In this document: piece after piece, positions 36,600 to 48,418 of the stretch
Layout: each line of letters opens with the position of its first letter
Position numbering within the stretch: the stretch's first letter is position 1
NCBI GenBank assembly: GCA_023614405.1
Contig: CM042690.1
Location: forward strand, 664,834,802-664,898,801
Length of the DNA stretch: 64,000 nt
Direction of reading: 5' to 3'
DNA from: Avena insularis
Taxonomy: Eukaryota > Streptophyta > Magnoliopsida > Poales > Poaceae
Notes under the pieces: generated by a model
Seen by the model: the letters and a program-made list of their open reading frames with translations, nothing else
Told to the model about the DNA's origin: nothing
The model's database searches: none
Translations under genes and position numbers: made by a program

Positions 36600-38061
36600 G
36601 GTCGTGATCTTCTCCGAGTTCACCTCAATCCCTCGTTATGAAACAAGGAAACTGATGAGTTGGCCAAATGGGACACCGAAGACGTATTTCTCTGGGTTTA
36701 GCTTCATCTGGTACTGGCGGAGATTTGCAAACATATCGCCCAGGTCATCGAGAAGGGTGCACTTCTCCTTCGTCTTGATGACGATGTCGTCCAGATAGGC
36801 ATGCACATTTCGGCCGATTTGTGAGTGCAAGCACTTCTGTATGCAACGCTGATAAGTGATGCCTGCATTTTTCAGGCCGAAAGGCATGGTTACATAGAAG
36901 TAAGCCCCGCATGGGGTAATGAATGATGTTTTGAATTGGTCAACCGGATTTAACCGGATTTAATTGTAACCAGAGTAACAGTCTAGTAAGTATAACAAGT
37001 CGTAGCTGGCCATGGAATCGATAACTTGATCGATACGGGGCAAGTCCAAGGGGTCTTTCGGGCACACTTTGTTCAAGATCGTGTAGTCGATACACATGAG
37101 CCAGGTCTTGTTCTTATTCAACACCAGGACCAGGTTAGCCAACTAATCCGGGTGGTACACCTCCATAATGAACCTGGCTGTAAGTAGCTGGGTGATCTCG
37201 TCACCTATGACTTTTCTCTTATCCTCCGCGAAACGGCAGAGGGGTTGCTTGACTGGCTTGGCATCCAGCCGCATATGAAGTGAATTCTCGGCGAACTCCC
37301 TCAGAACACCTGGCATGTCCTTTGGCGACCAAGCGAAGATGTACCGATTCTCATGGAGGAAGTCAACGAGTGTGCTTTCCTGTTTTCTATCCAAGCCGGC
37401 GCCAACAGTGACAAACTTGGTCAGGTCGGATGGGTCAAGCAGGATCTTCTTTGTCTCCCTGGACGGTTGAAAGGCCATGTCTCCAGCCGGCTTCATTCTA
37501 GCCGGCACTTCCTGCTGATCCAACACAACATTGCGCATGGTCTCATGCTTATCCTCAGCAATCTTCAACCTTCTACCGCGCATTCCGTAGACCGCCTGTA
37601 GCATCCGGCCATGGTGATCATATCGTTTGGCCCCGACATCTTCGTCTTGACGTATGCATAGTGGGGGACAGCCATGAACTTGGCAAGGGTGGGACACCCG
37701 AGGAGAGCGTGGTAGGTGCTGGTCAGGTTCACCACCTCGAACCACATCGGCTCGCGGGGGAAGTTCTCCTCGGATCCGAATATAACATCTAGCCGGATTT
37801 CGCCAGCGGAGTGCATGGGGGTCCAGGCAGTACACCGTGGAACATCGTGGATGTTGGCTGGAGGTCACTCCTAGATACCTAGCTTCTCCAAGGAGGCCCG
37901 ATAGAGCAGGTTGAGGCTGTTGCCGCAGTCGACGAGGACTCTAGAGAAGCGATAGGTCCACTCATTGGAGACAAGGAGAGGGTCAAGCACCATCATGTAG
38001 CCCCTGGGATTTGGCAAGAGGTACGTCTGATCCTCTCGGCTCCAGGTGATTGGAGTCTCGG
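36600..38061 (-). pseudogene. Protease and reverse transcriptase of fragment C
   Basis: Protease part: LVDCGNSLNLLYRASLEKLG and YHALLGCPTLAKFMAVPHYA. Then the pol N-terminus PVKQPLCRFAEDKRKVIGDE. RT motifs: MCIDYTILNKVCPKDPLDLP, LLDCYSGYN, MPFGLKNAGITYQRC and the catalytic AYLDDIVIKTKE (YLDD). Several frameshifts and stops separate the pieces (for example near 37142 and 36960). It keeps the KNAGITYQR block that is deleted in element D. Confidence 0.88.
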
Positions 38062-38808
38062 ACTAGTGATGTCTATGCACACTTCTATTCTTGTAGACAG
38101 TGTTGGGCCTCCAAGTGCAGATGTTTGTAGAACAGAAGCAATTTTCCCTTAAGTGGATCACCCAAGGTTTATCGAACTCAGGGAGGAAGTGGTCAAAGGT
38201 ATCCCTCTCAAGCAACCCTGCAATCAAGATACAAGAAGTCTCTTGTGTCCCCAACACACCCAATACACTTGTCAGGCATATAGGTGCACTAGTTCGGCGA
38301 AGAGATAGTGAAATACAAGTAATATGGATGATTATAAGTGGTAATTGCAATCTAAAATAAGAGTGGCAACAAGCAAACATGTAACAAGACTGATTATAAA
38401 CGGTGTTTCAGTGCTAAGAAACAAGGCCTAGGGATCATACTTTCACTAGTGGACACTCTCATATAAATATCTTCTCTTCATTATGCTACCCTGAACAACT
38501 CTCCGGTTGGACGATGTAGGGCTATAACAACAAACCTCAAAGTTTGCATTCCCATCTAGATAACCCCTCACTACCACCTTGAGTGCTAGATGGTTACAAC
38601 AAACACCACAATCTCATAGAGACATCCAACTCAAATTATACTCATGATAAATATTTCTGTAACCTTAGCCTAAGTGTCACACAGTGTGCACACTGTCAAC
38701 TTCACACACGTTGGGATAAGCAGAGATTAATTAAAGCACTTGAGTAGCAGAATAGATCAACTTATTCAACTAGATTACAAAGCTCATGATCTCAATAAGA
38801 TCACGCAT

Positions 38809-39609
38809 TGTTGGGGGGATACCCCCGGGTAGGGTCACTCCAGGGTATAGAGGCCGAGTTAGCCGAGGTACGACAAGGTCAAAGCGAATGCTGGCCGAGT
38901 CACCTTAAGGCGGGCCAAATCTCGGGGTAACCCGGACCAAGGGATGTCCACCTAACTAGGTCTCAACCGACTTAAACCGTAAGTCGGATGGATGAATCTA
39001 ACTTGTATGCAGGAACAGGTGTGGCCGGATCAACTATGATCAGGGTCATATTAAACTTGTAGGAGAAGGAAGGTATCTCGGTGGTCAAAGGTGACCCCGG
39101 TACGCACATCGTGAGCGAAGCGGACAGAGGCAGGACCACCGAGGCATGGCCAACAAAGGTGACGACGCCAATGTCGGCTGACGTGGGCGCTGCAGAGGCT
39201 CATGTAGCCTCTGCATGGATGACGCGGGGGAAAAGCGACCCGGTCGGCTTACTATTTTGGGAGGAGGCATATTCCCTGTAATATGCCTCCACGTATGCCC
39301 TAATTGGAGACCTGGCCACCCCTATATAAGGAGGGCTAGGGCCTCTGTAGGAGGGGTTGACCTCTATTGGGTGGAGGTTATGTTCTTCTAGCAAGTAACT
39401 AAGAGCTAGCTAGTGGTGAGGGTAAGAGAGTTCTTTCTTCCTCCTCTCTCTCCAATACAGCTCGAGGAGCACTTGTAAACCTTGTAAGTGAATTGAATAC
39501 AAAGCTACTGTGTGTGGAATCACCACACTATCCCTCCCTGGATTCCCCTAGTGCATTTAGTCCCCACCTTTAGCCTATCCATGGCATCTGCCGTGACACC
39601 ACCACGACA
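38809..39609 (+). mobile_element. 5' LTR of element D
   Basis: 801 bp. It includes a perfect 11-bp inverted pair GGAGGCATATT (39263-39273) and AATATGCCTCC (39280-39290). TATA CCTATATAAG at 39321-39330 follows 32 bp later. The 3' LTR has the same arrangement (TATA at 52804-52811) with several substitutions and small indels, the largest around 39107-39175 against 52596-52660. Confidence 0.95.
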
Positions 39610-39611
39610 GT

Positions 39612-39628
39612 TGGCGCCCACCGTGGGG
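39612..39628 (+). promoter_or_regulatory. Primer-binding site of element D
   Basis: TGGCGCCCACCGTGGGG two bases after the LTR, the form common in grass Tat-lineage elements; it would pair with a tRNA 3' end. Confidence 0.88.
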
Positions 39629-39701
39629 CTAGCGGCGCTAGCAGGGGTCAAGATCCAGACGGGAAACCTCATCGGCACCGGCAAACACATCGTCTCCGAG
39701 C

Positions 39702-40880
39702 TTGTTGAATGCTTTGGAGCGCTGGACTTTGTCAGCGACAATGCTGGCTGCTTCAAGACGCGCCTTTCACAAGCCCGGCTCTTCGCAAGCTGCGGCGCAC
39801 AAGGTCTACGTTGCTGTCGATGTGTCGTGCGTTCATCCGCGGCACGTCGTCGAGGCAGGGGAGCCACCCCTTAGCGTGGTTCACGGGGCGCGTATCACTC
39901 GCTCCTCGGACCGTGCTGAGGTGATGATGACTGCGCCTGGTGCAGCCGCAAGCAAGGATCCGGCACCAGATCCGGAGGTAACGCCTAAGGCACCAAGGAA
40001 AAGTAGAGGTCCTGCACTAGAGAGGCAGGAAAATGTGTTGCAGCAAGCGATGGATAGCTTAGCAAACCCAGTAGCAGCAGTGGTAGATCCGGCTTAGGCA
40101 CAGGCCGAGCTAGAGGAAACTAGGCAAACAATTCTAGAGGGTGTGAAAAAGATAGCCGCGGCTCATCAGTCGTTGAACATGACACTGCGTGAGTATGCGA
40201 AGGCAAATAAAGTAGATGCTGTAAAAGTGAAGGGGAGAAATCTCATGTGTGAAATGAACAAAGATGGTGATACTAGGATTGAGGAGTCAGACAACTGTTT
40301 ATCCGTGGGGCTGCCGAAGTATAGTACCCCGACAAAAAACCTCAGAGCAGCGGATGCAGCTACATCCGAGTTAGAGGGTCTAACGGGTGAAGCCCGTCAG
40401 AGACAGCAAGATAGGGTCAATGAGTTGGTTCAGATCGCGAACAGGCAAAATGAGGAATTGCTCAGGGCTAACCCGGAGAGAGCTGGGGCCTCCAAGATCG
40501 TTCATTCAGCGACGGGTAACCCGGAGAAATCCGCTGGAGCTGCATCGTCTCCTCATGGTGGTCCTAGGAGAGAAGAGGTAGTAACCTCGGCCAGGAGAAA
40601 CAAACAGATCGTCCCGTATGACCCGACAAGGGCAGGGAAAGCAAAAGAAGTACAGAGAAATGCTGATCGACAAAGTGTGAGCCGAGGTGAAGCTGGCCGA
40701 GGTAACCATGACCAAGGCAATGCCGATCAAGGAAACACTGTAAATGGCAATGCCGGACAGCACAACTCGGCAGGACACGGAATATACCAAGGCAAGAGCA
40801 AAGTGCCGGCCGAGGTATGCAACAGAGAGGTGCTCCATGAGAGCAAGACCGGTACAACGATGGAGATTCGGAAATGGTGA
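39702..40880 (+). pseudogene. N-terminal Gag region of element D
   Basis: One frame (39702-40097, then 40143-40880) broken by TAG at 40095-40097, where AQAELEE continues in frame, consistent with CAG to TAG. It is Ala/Lys/Glu-rich and then Asn/Gly/Gln-rich (DQGNADQGNTVNGNAGQHNS). No known domain is seen; this is the variable leader region of Tat gag. A frameshift at about 40877 leads to LDYHVIGSRLGSRDLMPDDA in the frame of the main gag. Confidence 0.75.
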
Positions 40881-42997
40881 ATGCAGGATACCCAAGGCTG
40901 GACTATCATGTGATAGGGTCAAGATTGGGAAGCAGGGATTTGATGCCTGATGATGCCAGGTTAAAACTGGATCGGCTGTATAGGTCGGAGCAGATTGAAT
41001 GTCAAGGTCCCCCGAGTCCTGCGTGTTTTGGACCCTAGATCATGAAGGAGCCTCCGGTACCTAACTTCCAGTTACCTAGAGGCACAAAGACGTATGACGG
41101 CAGTACTAAGCCGGAAGATTGGTTGATAAACTATGCTACAGCTGTGAAAATTGCTACAGGCTACTTGAGATGGGCTGTGAGATACGTACCCCAGATGTTG
41201 GAGGGGCCAGCAAGGGTATGGCTAAACAATTTGCCACCCGAAAGTATTAACTGCTGGATCGATTTTGAGGAAATGTTTATCAGCAATTTCTCAAGTATGT
41301 ATCAGAGGCCAAATAGGCCACAGACCCTGGCTATGTGTAAGCAGAGACAAAACGAGACGGACCGGGAGTTTTTAACCCGGTGGTGCACCGTGAGAAACTC
41401 GTGTGAGGGTGTGATAGAGTCACAGGCCATAGCATGGTTTGCGCAAGGATGCAGATATGCAAGCATGTTGTGGCAAAGATTACAACGGGATATGCCAACT
41501 ACATTGGCAGAGACGATCCGGATTGTTGATTCGTATGCTTTGGGTGATCCGACTCAACCTAGGCTCGTGTCAAAGGAGTCAAATGAGGAGTGCTACCAGA
41601 GAGATGGAGCCGGGTCATCCCGGAGGAATGACTACCGGGGTAAAAGAAGAGATGACAGACCGGATTACCGGTATAGTTCGCAACAAGTTGCTGCTGTGAA
41701 TCAAGATCAGCCCGGAGCAGGGGGCAATCAACGTCAGAAAGCTGGAGGCCAACAATGGACACCGAGAAATGATGGCAAGAAAACTTGGACGCCAGAGCAA
41801 AAGAAACAGTGGCAAGAAAAGAAGGACCGTCCGAGGTATACTTACGAGTCAATGTTGGATCAGCCGTGTAAATTTCACACGCCAAATCCGAGTAACCCAG
41901 CGGGTCATACAACGAGGCAATGTGAGTGGATGCGTAAGATAGAACAAGGTGGTTCAGGGAATGCTCAGGCACCTCGGAATGATCAACCTCGACAGGAGTT
42001 ACCCCGGCAGCAATTGCTCTCCAGAGCGAACACGCAACAGCTAGTGTTGCCTCCCCCTCCGCCGAGGTATGATAACCATGAGAGAAGGGATGTAGTGCAT
42101 CGGGTGGAAGACCAGCATCAGCCGGATCAGAGGTACCCTGGAAATGAGGGGAGGAATGAGTACAGAGAGCATCATCAGAGTTACTGTGTGTTTACCACTG
42201 AGGAAACAGATAGAAAGAGCTTGCAGCGCCGACATATGGAGGTCAATGCGGTAATGCCAGCAGTGACGAGATATATGCCTTGGTCGGACCAGGAAATTAC
42301 CTGGAGCATCAAAGATCATCCCAAGATTATGCCGAGTCCTGGTTCGTATGCACTAGTGCTGGATCCGACATTCATTGGGCCTAACATCAATGTGAGGTTC
42401 TCAAAGGTACTGATTGACAATCGCAGTAGCATTAACATCATGTATGCAGATACAATGTGCAAGTTGGGTATCTCGGAGAACATGCTTCAAGCTACAAGGA
42501 CAACTTTCCATGGCATTGTGCCAGGCATTTCTTGTGAGCCCATAGGCAAGGTCCGGGTTGACGTATTGTTTGGCACGAGAGATAACTGCCGAACTGAGAA
42601 TTTGGAGTTTGAAGTGGTGAACTTAGAAAGTGAGTATCACGCGTTACTCGGAAGACCAGCACTGAACAAGTTCATGGCAAGTTGTCACATCAGTTATCTG
42701 AAGGTGAAGTTTCTCGGGCCAAATGGGGTAATTACCATTGCCGGAGATTTCCGACGTTCCATTGAGTGTGCGTCAGCCGGGTCTAACCTAGCCGAGTCAC
42801 TCGTAATTGTGCAAGAGAAAAGAAAAATCCAAGAGGTGGCGGCGTTGGCTCAGTCCACGCAGCAATATATGCCGGCGTTGAGCAATCCGCATGGTAGTGT
42901 TTCGTTCCAAGCCACAAAGGATACCAAGAAAGTGCCTGTTGATGATATGTTCCTAGAGTGCACCGTAACAATTGGTGCCGGGTTGAATGATAAATAG
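40881..42997 (+). pseudogene. Gag and protease of element D
   Basis: The frame is open from 41042 (651 codons), with the preceding in-frame part ending in TAG at about 41037. Gag domain about residues 20-180: EDWLINYATAVKIATGYLRW, GPARVWLNNLPPESINCWID, RWCTVRNSCEGVIESQAIAW. Then a basic linker and the protease from about 42400: VLIDNRSSINIMYADTMCKL, LEFEVVNLESEYHALLGRPA. The active-site loop reads DNRS where the family has D(G/S)GS, so activity is doubtful. TAG at 42995-42997 interrupts KQESELV-type sequence (CAG to TAG). Confidence 0.9.
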
Positions 42998-43869
42998 GAA
43001 AGCGAGCTCGTCAACTTCCTCTGTGAGAATCGGGATATTTTTGCTTCGTCCACACAGGACTTGCAAGGTGTTCCGAGGGAGTTGGCCAAGCACTCTTTGA
43101 ATGTGAGACCCGGAGCAAGGCCGGTGAAGCAACCTCTCCGCCGCTTCGCCGAGGATAGGAGAAAAGTCATTGGAGATGAGATAGCTCGGTTACTAGCAGC
43201 AGGATTTATCATGAAAATTCTTTACCTAGATTGGCTATCTAATCCGGTGCTGGTGGATAAGAAGAAGGATGATCCGAATGTGGCAGTGGTTTGGCGTATG
43301 TGTATCGATTACACGAACCTGAACAAGGCGTTCCCAAAAGATCCATTTCCACTGCCAAGGATAGATCAGGTCATAGACTAACTGCTAGATGTGAACTGTT
43401 GTCATTCATTGATGCATATTCTGGTTTCCACCACATACCTCTGAACCCGGATGATCAAATAAAGACTGCATTTATCACCCCGTATGGGGCTTATTGCTAT
43501 CGCACCATGCCATTTGGTTTACATGTATGCAGAAATGTTTGCACGACCAAATAGGTCAAAATGTACATGTGTATGTGGATGATGTGGTTATCAAGACCAA
43601 GGAAAGCAAAACGCTCCTTGACGATATCAGGCAGACGTTTGCAAACCTAAGGAGGTTCCGGATGAAGCTTAACCCGGAAAAATGTACTTTCGGTGTCCCG
43701 GCTGGAAAATTACTCGGATTCCTTGTCTCTAGCCGAGGTATCGAAGTTAATCCAACTAAAATCTGGGCCATTGAACGAATGGAACTGCCGAAGTGTCTTA
43801 ACGATGTCCAGAAGTTCACTGGTTGCCTGGCATCGTTAAGTCGGTTCGTATGTCGGTTGGGAGAAAAGG
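42998..43869 (+). pseudogene. Reverse transcriptase of element D
   Basis: Motifs in order: PVKQPLRRFAEDRRKVIGDE, MCIDYTNLNKAFPKDPFPLP, FIDAYSGFHHIPL, MPFGL and the catalytic VYVDDVVIKTKE (YVDD). There is a frameshift at about 43379. A second lesion at about 43520 joins MPFGL directly to MQKCLHDQIG, so roughly nine residues (KNAG...QR in fragment C) are deleted along with the frame. Confidence 0.9.
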
Positions 43870-44375
43870 CATTGCCTCTCTATCAACTCATGAAAAAGTC
43901 GGACAAGTTCATTTGGACGCCGCAGGCCAATGAAGCCTTTATACAATTAAAGGAAATGTTAGCCACTGCACTAGTGTTAGCCTCTCCACTATCAAAGGAT
44001 CCAATGTTGCTCTATATAGTCGCAACCAACCGAGTTGTAAGTGCAGTAATTGTGGTAGAGCGCGACGAAGAGGGTAAGTCAGTGCAAAGGCCAGTATATT
44101 ATCTGAGCGAGGTATTGTCAGCATCAAAGCAAAATTATCCGCACTATCAGAAAGTGGCGTATGGTGTGTATATGTCGGCAAAGAAGCTAAAGCATTATTT
44201 TGAGGAGCACCCTATCAAGGTAATATGTGAAGCTCCCATATCCGAGATAATGAGTAACAAGGATGCAAGTGGCAGAATTGCAAAATGGGCAATTGAACTA
44301 GCTCCCTATGCGCCACAATATGACAGAAGAGAGGCGATCAAGTCTCAGGCTGTGGCTGACTTTTTTGTGGACTAG
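43870..44375 (+). pseudogene. RNase H of element D
   Basis: Continues the RT frame: ALPLYQLMKKSDKFIWTPQA, LSKDPMLLYIVATNRVVSAV, RPVYYLSEVLSASKQNYPHY, AYGVYMSAKKLKHYFEEHPI. It ends at TAG 44373-44375 within DFFVD, where relatives have Trp (TGG to TAG). The next codons, AEVQYEPPLPD, continue in the same frame. Confidence 0.88.
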
Positions 44376-44830
44376 GCCGAGGTACAATATGAACCGCCAT
44401 TACCAGATCCAAACTACTAGAGGATGAAATTTGACAGGTCAAAAACAAAAACCGGGTTAGGCGCCGAAGTTGTGCTTACCTCGCCAAAGAATGACCAGTT
44501 GAAGTATGTGCTACAGATCCATTTCGCAGCGTCGAACAATGTCACTGAATATGAAGCACTTGTGCATGGGCTCAAAGTGGCAAAAGAAATTGGGATACGT
44601 CGGATCCAATGCTTTGGCGACTCGGATTTGGTAGTTCAGCAAGTGTCGGGGCTGTGGGATGCTCTTGATCCAAACATGACATTATACAGATTCCATGTGC
44701 AGAAGATATCTGGTTATTTTGAGGGATGCGAATTTTGCCATGTACCCCGAGTGGAAAATGAGGCTGCCGACGTATTGCCGAAGCTCGGATCAACCAGACA
44801 AGCAATTCCATCGGGTGTAGCATTAGAACA
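44376..44830 (+). pseudogene. Archaeal-type RNase H of element D
   Basis: A second RNase H (RVT_3-like): RMKFDRSKTKTGLGAEVVLT, HFAASNNVTEYEALVHGLKV (Glu), QCFGDSDLVVQQVSGLW (Asp), then CHVPRVENEAADVLPKLGST. The first Asp position reads FDRS where relatives have FDGS. A TAG just before 44421 replaces a Trp. This extra domain is diagnostic for the Tat lineage. Confidence 0.9.
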
Positions 44831-45004
44831 CCTTAGAAAACCATCCATCATACCGTCCCCAGAAACCAACTCAATATACGTCCCGGAGGATCCGGAGTCC
44901 GAAGCTGTGCCCATGGACATTGACATGGGAAGTGGTGCGCGAAACCCGAGGACTCAAAGAAACCCGGGATCGCCTCAAGAACCCGGGATCGCCCAAGACC
45001 CGGG

Positions 45005-46355
45005 ACCGCCAGCGTGATCCGGTTGAAGTTATGCCGGTGGATCAGATGGACATTGATGAGGATGTGTTCCCTGTACGAGCAATACCAGCTTGGGCACTAC
45101 CCATATTTCAATTCCTGAAAGATGGAACTTTACCCACTGAGGAGGTGTTATCCAGGCAAACTCAGAGGAGAGCAAAGGAACACACAATCATCAATTCCGA
45201 GCTATACAAAAGGAGTGTGACCAATGTCCTCTAGCGATGTGTTGACCCGGAAGAAGGGCTTGACATCCTCCGAGATATACATCAAGGGGAGTGCGGGCAT
45301 CATGCCTCGTCCCGAGCCTTGGTAGCAAAAGCTTTCCGGCATGGATTCTACTGGCCAAGTGCCTTAGAACAAGCAGAGCATTTGGTAAGAAAATGCAATG
45401 GTTGTCAGAGGTACGCTACCAAGACACATATGCCAATGTCAGAACTCAAGACCATAGCAATCACATGGCCATTCGCCGTATGGTGTTTGGACATGGTTGG
45501 TCCATTCAAACCAGCAAGGGGGAATATGACTCACATTTTGGTCATGGTGGATAAGTTTACAAAATGGATTGAAGTAAAGCCAATAAGAAAATGTGATGGA
45601 GCTACGGCCGTGACATTTCTCAAAGACATCATCTTGAGATACGGTTATCCTCACAGTATCATAACTGATAATGGCACAAATTTTGCTGAAGGAGCATTTG
45701 CGCGATTCTGCCGGGATAAGAAGATCCGGCTAGACGTTGCCTCGGTAGCTCATCCTGCATCGAACGGACAAGTGGAAAGATCCAACAGATTAGTACTGTC
45801 CGGGATAAAACCCCGGCTCATTGAGCCGCTGCAAAGATCAGCGGGGTGCTAGATAGAAGAACTACCAGCGGTATTGTGGAGTTTAAGAACAACTCCAAAT
45901 CGATCAACAGGCTATACGCCATTTTTCTGGTATATGGGGCAGAAGCTGTATTACCAGCCGACATAGAGCATGGCTCGCCTAGGGTCACCCAATACAGAGA
46001 AGCCGAAGTGCAAGAAGCCCGACAAAATGATGTTGATCTGCTGGAAGAAGCGAGAGAATTGGCATTGTCCAGATCCACCATATATCAGCAAAATCTCCGA
46101 CGCTATCATAGTCAGAAAGTAAACCCCTGAGTCTTCCGGGAAGGTGATCTGGTACTCCGGTTGGTACAACATACTGCTGGCATGCATAAGTTATCCCCCC
46201 CATGGGAAGGGCCATTCATTGTGAGCAAAGCATTGCCCAATGATTCTTATTATCTTATTGATGCAAAGCCACAGGAAAAGAACAAGGCGGACAGGTCCGG
46301 TGAGGAATCTAAGCGTCCATGGAATGTAGCTCTACTTCGTCCTTTCTACACTTAG
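45005..46355 (+). pseudogene. Integrase of element D
   Basis: Zinc-binding part with GHHASSRALVAKAFRHGFYW and the CNGC pair; catalytic core WCLDMVGPF (Asp), ITDNGTNFAEGAF (Asp) and NGQVERSN (Glu), a D-D-35-E layout. The C-terminal part has REGDLVLRLVQ, LSPPWEGPFIVSKAL and WNVALLRPFYT. Lesions: TAG 45232-45234, TAG 45850-45852 (C*IEELP, Trp to stop), a frameshift at about 45928, and TGA 46128-46130 (P*VFREGD, Arg to stop). The natural stop is at about 46353. Confidence 0.92.
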
Positions 46356-46358
46356 CAG

Positions 46359-46974
46359 AGACGTGTATGTATCCGAGTCTCTCATATGTCGATATGTATG
46401 CCGGCAATGAGCCTATCAATGAAATGTTGGCACCTCGAGCAGTAACTCGAGGACTGCCTTAATAATATTTGTTGTCTTCTGTATCTATTATTTATACGTC
46501 GGCTGGAGTAAGTTGTTCTACTTAACTCGGATTAGTAGTGTGTGAGCACCAAAAACCCAACTCTTCGACTTGCTGCTGTCCAACAAGAATTGGCTTCATG
46601 GAAAGCAAGAGAACAAGTTTGGAATTGCGTAGCACATGAAAAACGACTAAGGAAAAGAACTTAATCGAGCCAACGTTTGTTTTTGGACTAACCTTGAGTT
46701 TACTTTCGAATTATTATGCTGAATTATTTTGAGCTAAGCCTAAAGTTTCCAAGTATTGTTAAGACAATTTTTGAAGCTCGGATTCTTAAGTCGTAAAACC
46801 GAATCAAGGTAGACACAAGCCGAGCCAAAAGATTGGATGAACAAGAAAATGAAACTCGGGGACTACACCCAAGTTAATCCGGCATAAAAACTTTGTAGCA
46901 AAATATCACTTGTGTACTGGATACAATTCCACCCGGCATACCGGGGATCTGATAAACTTTAAAGTTTTTTTCAC
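46359..46974. other. Gap between convergent pol and antisense gene
   Basis: About 615 bp with no coding support on either strand. It lies between the pol stop (plus) and the antisense-gene stop (minus), so it is where the two convergent transcripts would end or overlap. Confidence 0.6.
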
Positions 46975-47594
46975 TCAAGGAGCAGCAGGAGGAGGAAGTT
47001 CGGCATCATCTTTGCTGTCTTTGATGTCCGAGGCATCGTCCTCTTCGTCCTCATCCGAGCCATCTTCAATGTTCTCAGCATTTTCGTCATCGGTGGCTTC
47101 CAGGAAGCTCGGTCCCTCATTCCATTCATGAATGGGAGCATATTCGATGAGGCTATGGGTGCAAGCCTTGCGCCGAGCTACCCACTCCGGGCCACTGGTC
47201 CATTTGGATCCGGTGCTCATGCACGCTAGGAGGTTGTGGTCTATCTTCTCGTACCACGTAAGTATGTAGTGGAGAACGGTCTCAGCTCCGGCGCATCCAG
47301 TGGATTCCCTCCAAAGGTTGAGTTGGGTCTCGCATTCCATCAACTTATCAACAAGAATTGCGGTCCCCTCCGGAGTGTCTTCTGCAGGCCAAAACGTGTT
47401 GAAGATTCGGATTGCAACATCAAGGATATCCTTGCCATAGTTCTTCACGATTTCCACGCGAGAAGACAAGCTGACCAACTGGTCCTCCATGTCATAGGGA
47501 ATCTCTACACCGCCAGGAGCAACGGGAGTACCCCTCTCTCGGCGGAAATTAGCAACAGCGGTGCTCGCAATGGCATTGCCCTCTGGAAATTTGC
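46975..47594 (-). CDS. Antisense gene exon 7: C-terminal region with acidic tail
   Basis: Acceptor TTTTCAG (ending 47595). It begins KFPEGNAIASTAVANFRRER and includes ILDVAIRIFNTFWPAEDTPE, ETVLHYILTWYEKIDHNLLA and GPEWVARRKACTHSLIEYAP. It ends in an acidic tail (NIEDGSDEDEEDDASDIKDS) and stops with TGA at 46977-46975. Open throughout. Confidence 0.78.
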
Positions 47595-47679
47595 CTGAAA
47601 ACAAGACAAGAGAAGCAAGTAAAGAAAAGACATGTGAAGTAACCCGGAGAAATATGCCGGATGAGCGAAAGGAACTTAC

Positions 47680-48386
47680 GTGAAATATGGCTGTGGATCC
47701 GGGTCAACTCTTTGGTACAGTCATCACGCCTTTTGCGAAGCTGTATAAATTCAGTGTTCGCCAACTCAAGTTTGACGTCGGCCTCCTGGAGAAGTTCTCG
47801 GTCCTTGGCAATCTGAAGATTGAGGTGCTCGCGCTCTTTAGTATAGTCCTGGCCAGCCTTTTCAAGTTCGGTTTGATGCTGTGCTTTCAGCTTCTTCATA
47901 TCCGCTTTGAGCTTGGCAATTTCATCATCTTTGGCTCGGAGGAGGGCAAGCTCATCGTCTTTCTTTTTCAGCTCGGCCTGATGCTGCCCTGCTTGTTCGA
48001 GAAAATGCAGCATCATATCAGGCACGGGCACACTATCTTCAAGAGATGCTGAAATAGTTTGTTGACCCGGCAAAGCCGAGGTATGAATGTTTGTCGAGCC
48101 AAGGAGAAAAGGAGATAGAAAGCATAGCAAGATCGCACAAAAGTAACTTACCCTTGATCTGGTCGAGATTTTTCCTCATGATAATGTTCTCAGCTTCCAC
48201 CTCAGCTGCGAAATCCGAACGATGGATTAGTTCGGCGGAAAAGGATAAAGAAAAACGGAAACATGCCAAGGGAGCAAACTTACCCCTTTTATCGTATTCA
48301 GCGAGAAGTGTATTATGTTTTGCACGCAGCATCTTGTGAGTGTCCAGGAGGCGTTGAAATTCGGCACTCCGGCGGTTGGTGGTCAC
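47680..48386 (-). CDS. Antisense gene exons 4-6: coiled-coil region
   Basis: E4 48386-48284 (VTTNRRSAEFQRLLDTHKML), E5 48205-48152 (AEVEAENIIMRKNLDQIK) and E6 48048-47680 (ASLEDSVPVPDMMLHFLEQA...). Introns of 78 and 103 nt begin GTAAG and end CGCAG and TTTCAG. E6 is a long heptad-rich helix: HQAELKKKDDELALLRAKDD, EIAKLKADMKKLKAQHQTEL. It is probably a dimerising coiled coil. All three exons are open and phase-matched, which I take as strong support for real splicing. Confidence 0.8.
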
Positions 48387-48418
48387 CTGAAAAAGAGTGC
48401 AAAATGATAGCTTAGCCT

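Larger units (their letters stand above)
35485..38061 (-). mobile_element. Tat-lineage Gypsy pol fragment C
   Basis: Minus-strand coding remnant in the order protease (38061-37500), RT (about 37460-36600), RNase H (about 36590-36060) and a second archaeal-type RNase H (about 36010-35490). The double RNase H marks the Tat lineage, as in element D. No LTR, gag or integrase is visible. The right end is cut by E2 and may continue beyond the window. The left end abuts B's broken LTR. Confidence 0.85.

Noticed and set aside
39520..39867. Minus-strand 115-codon frame at the D LTR/leader
   Set aside because: It overlaps the primer-binding site and the gag leader; no similarity.
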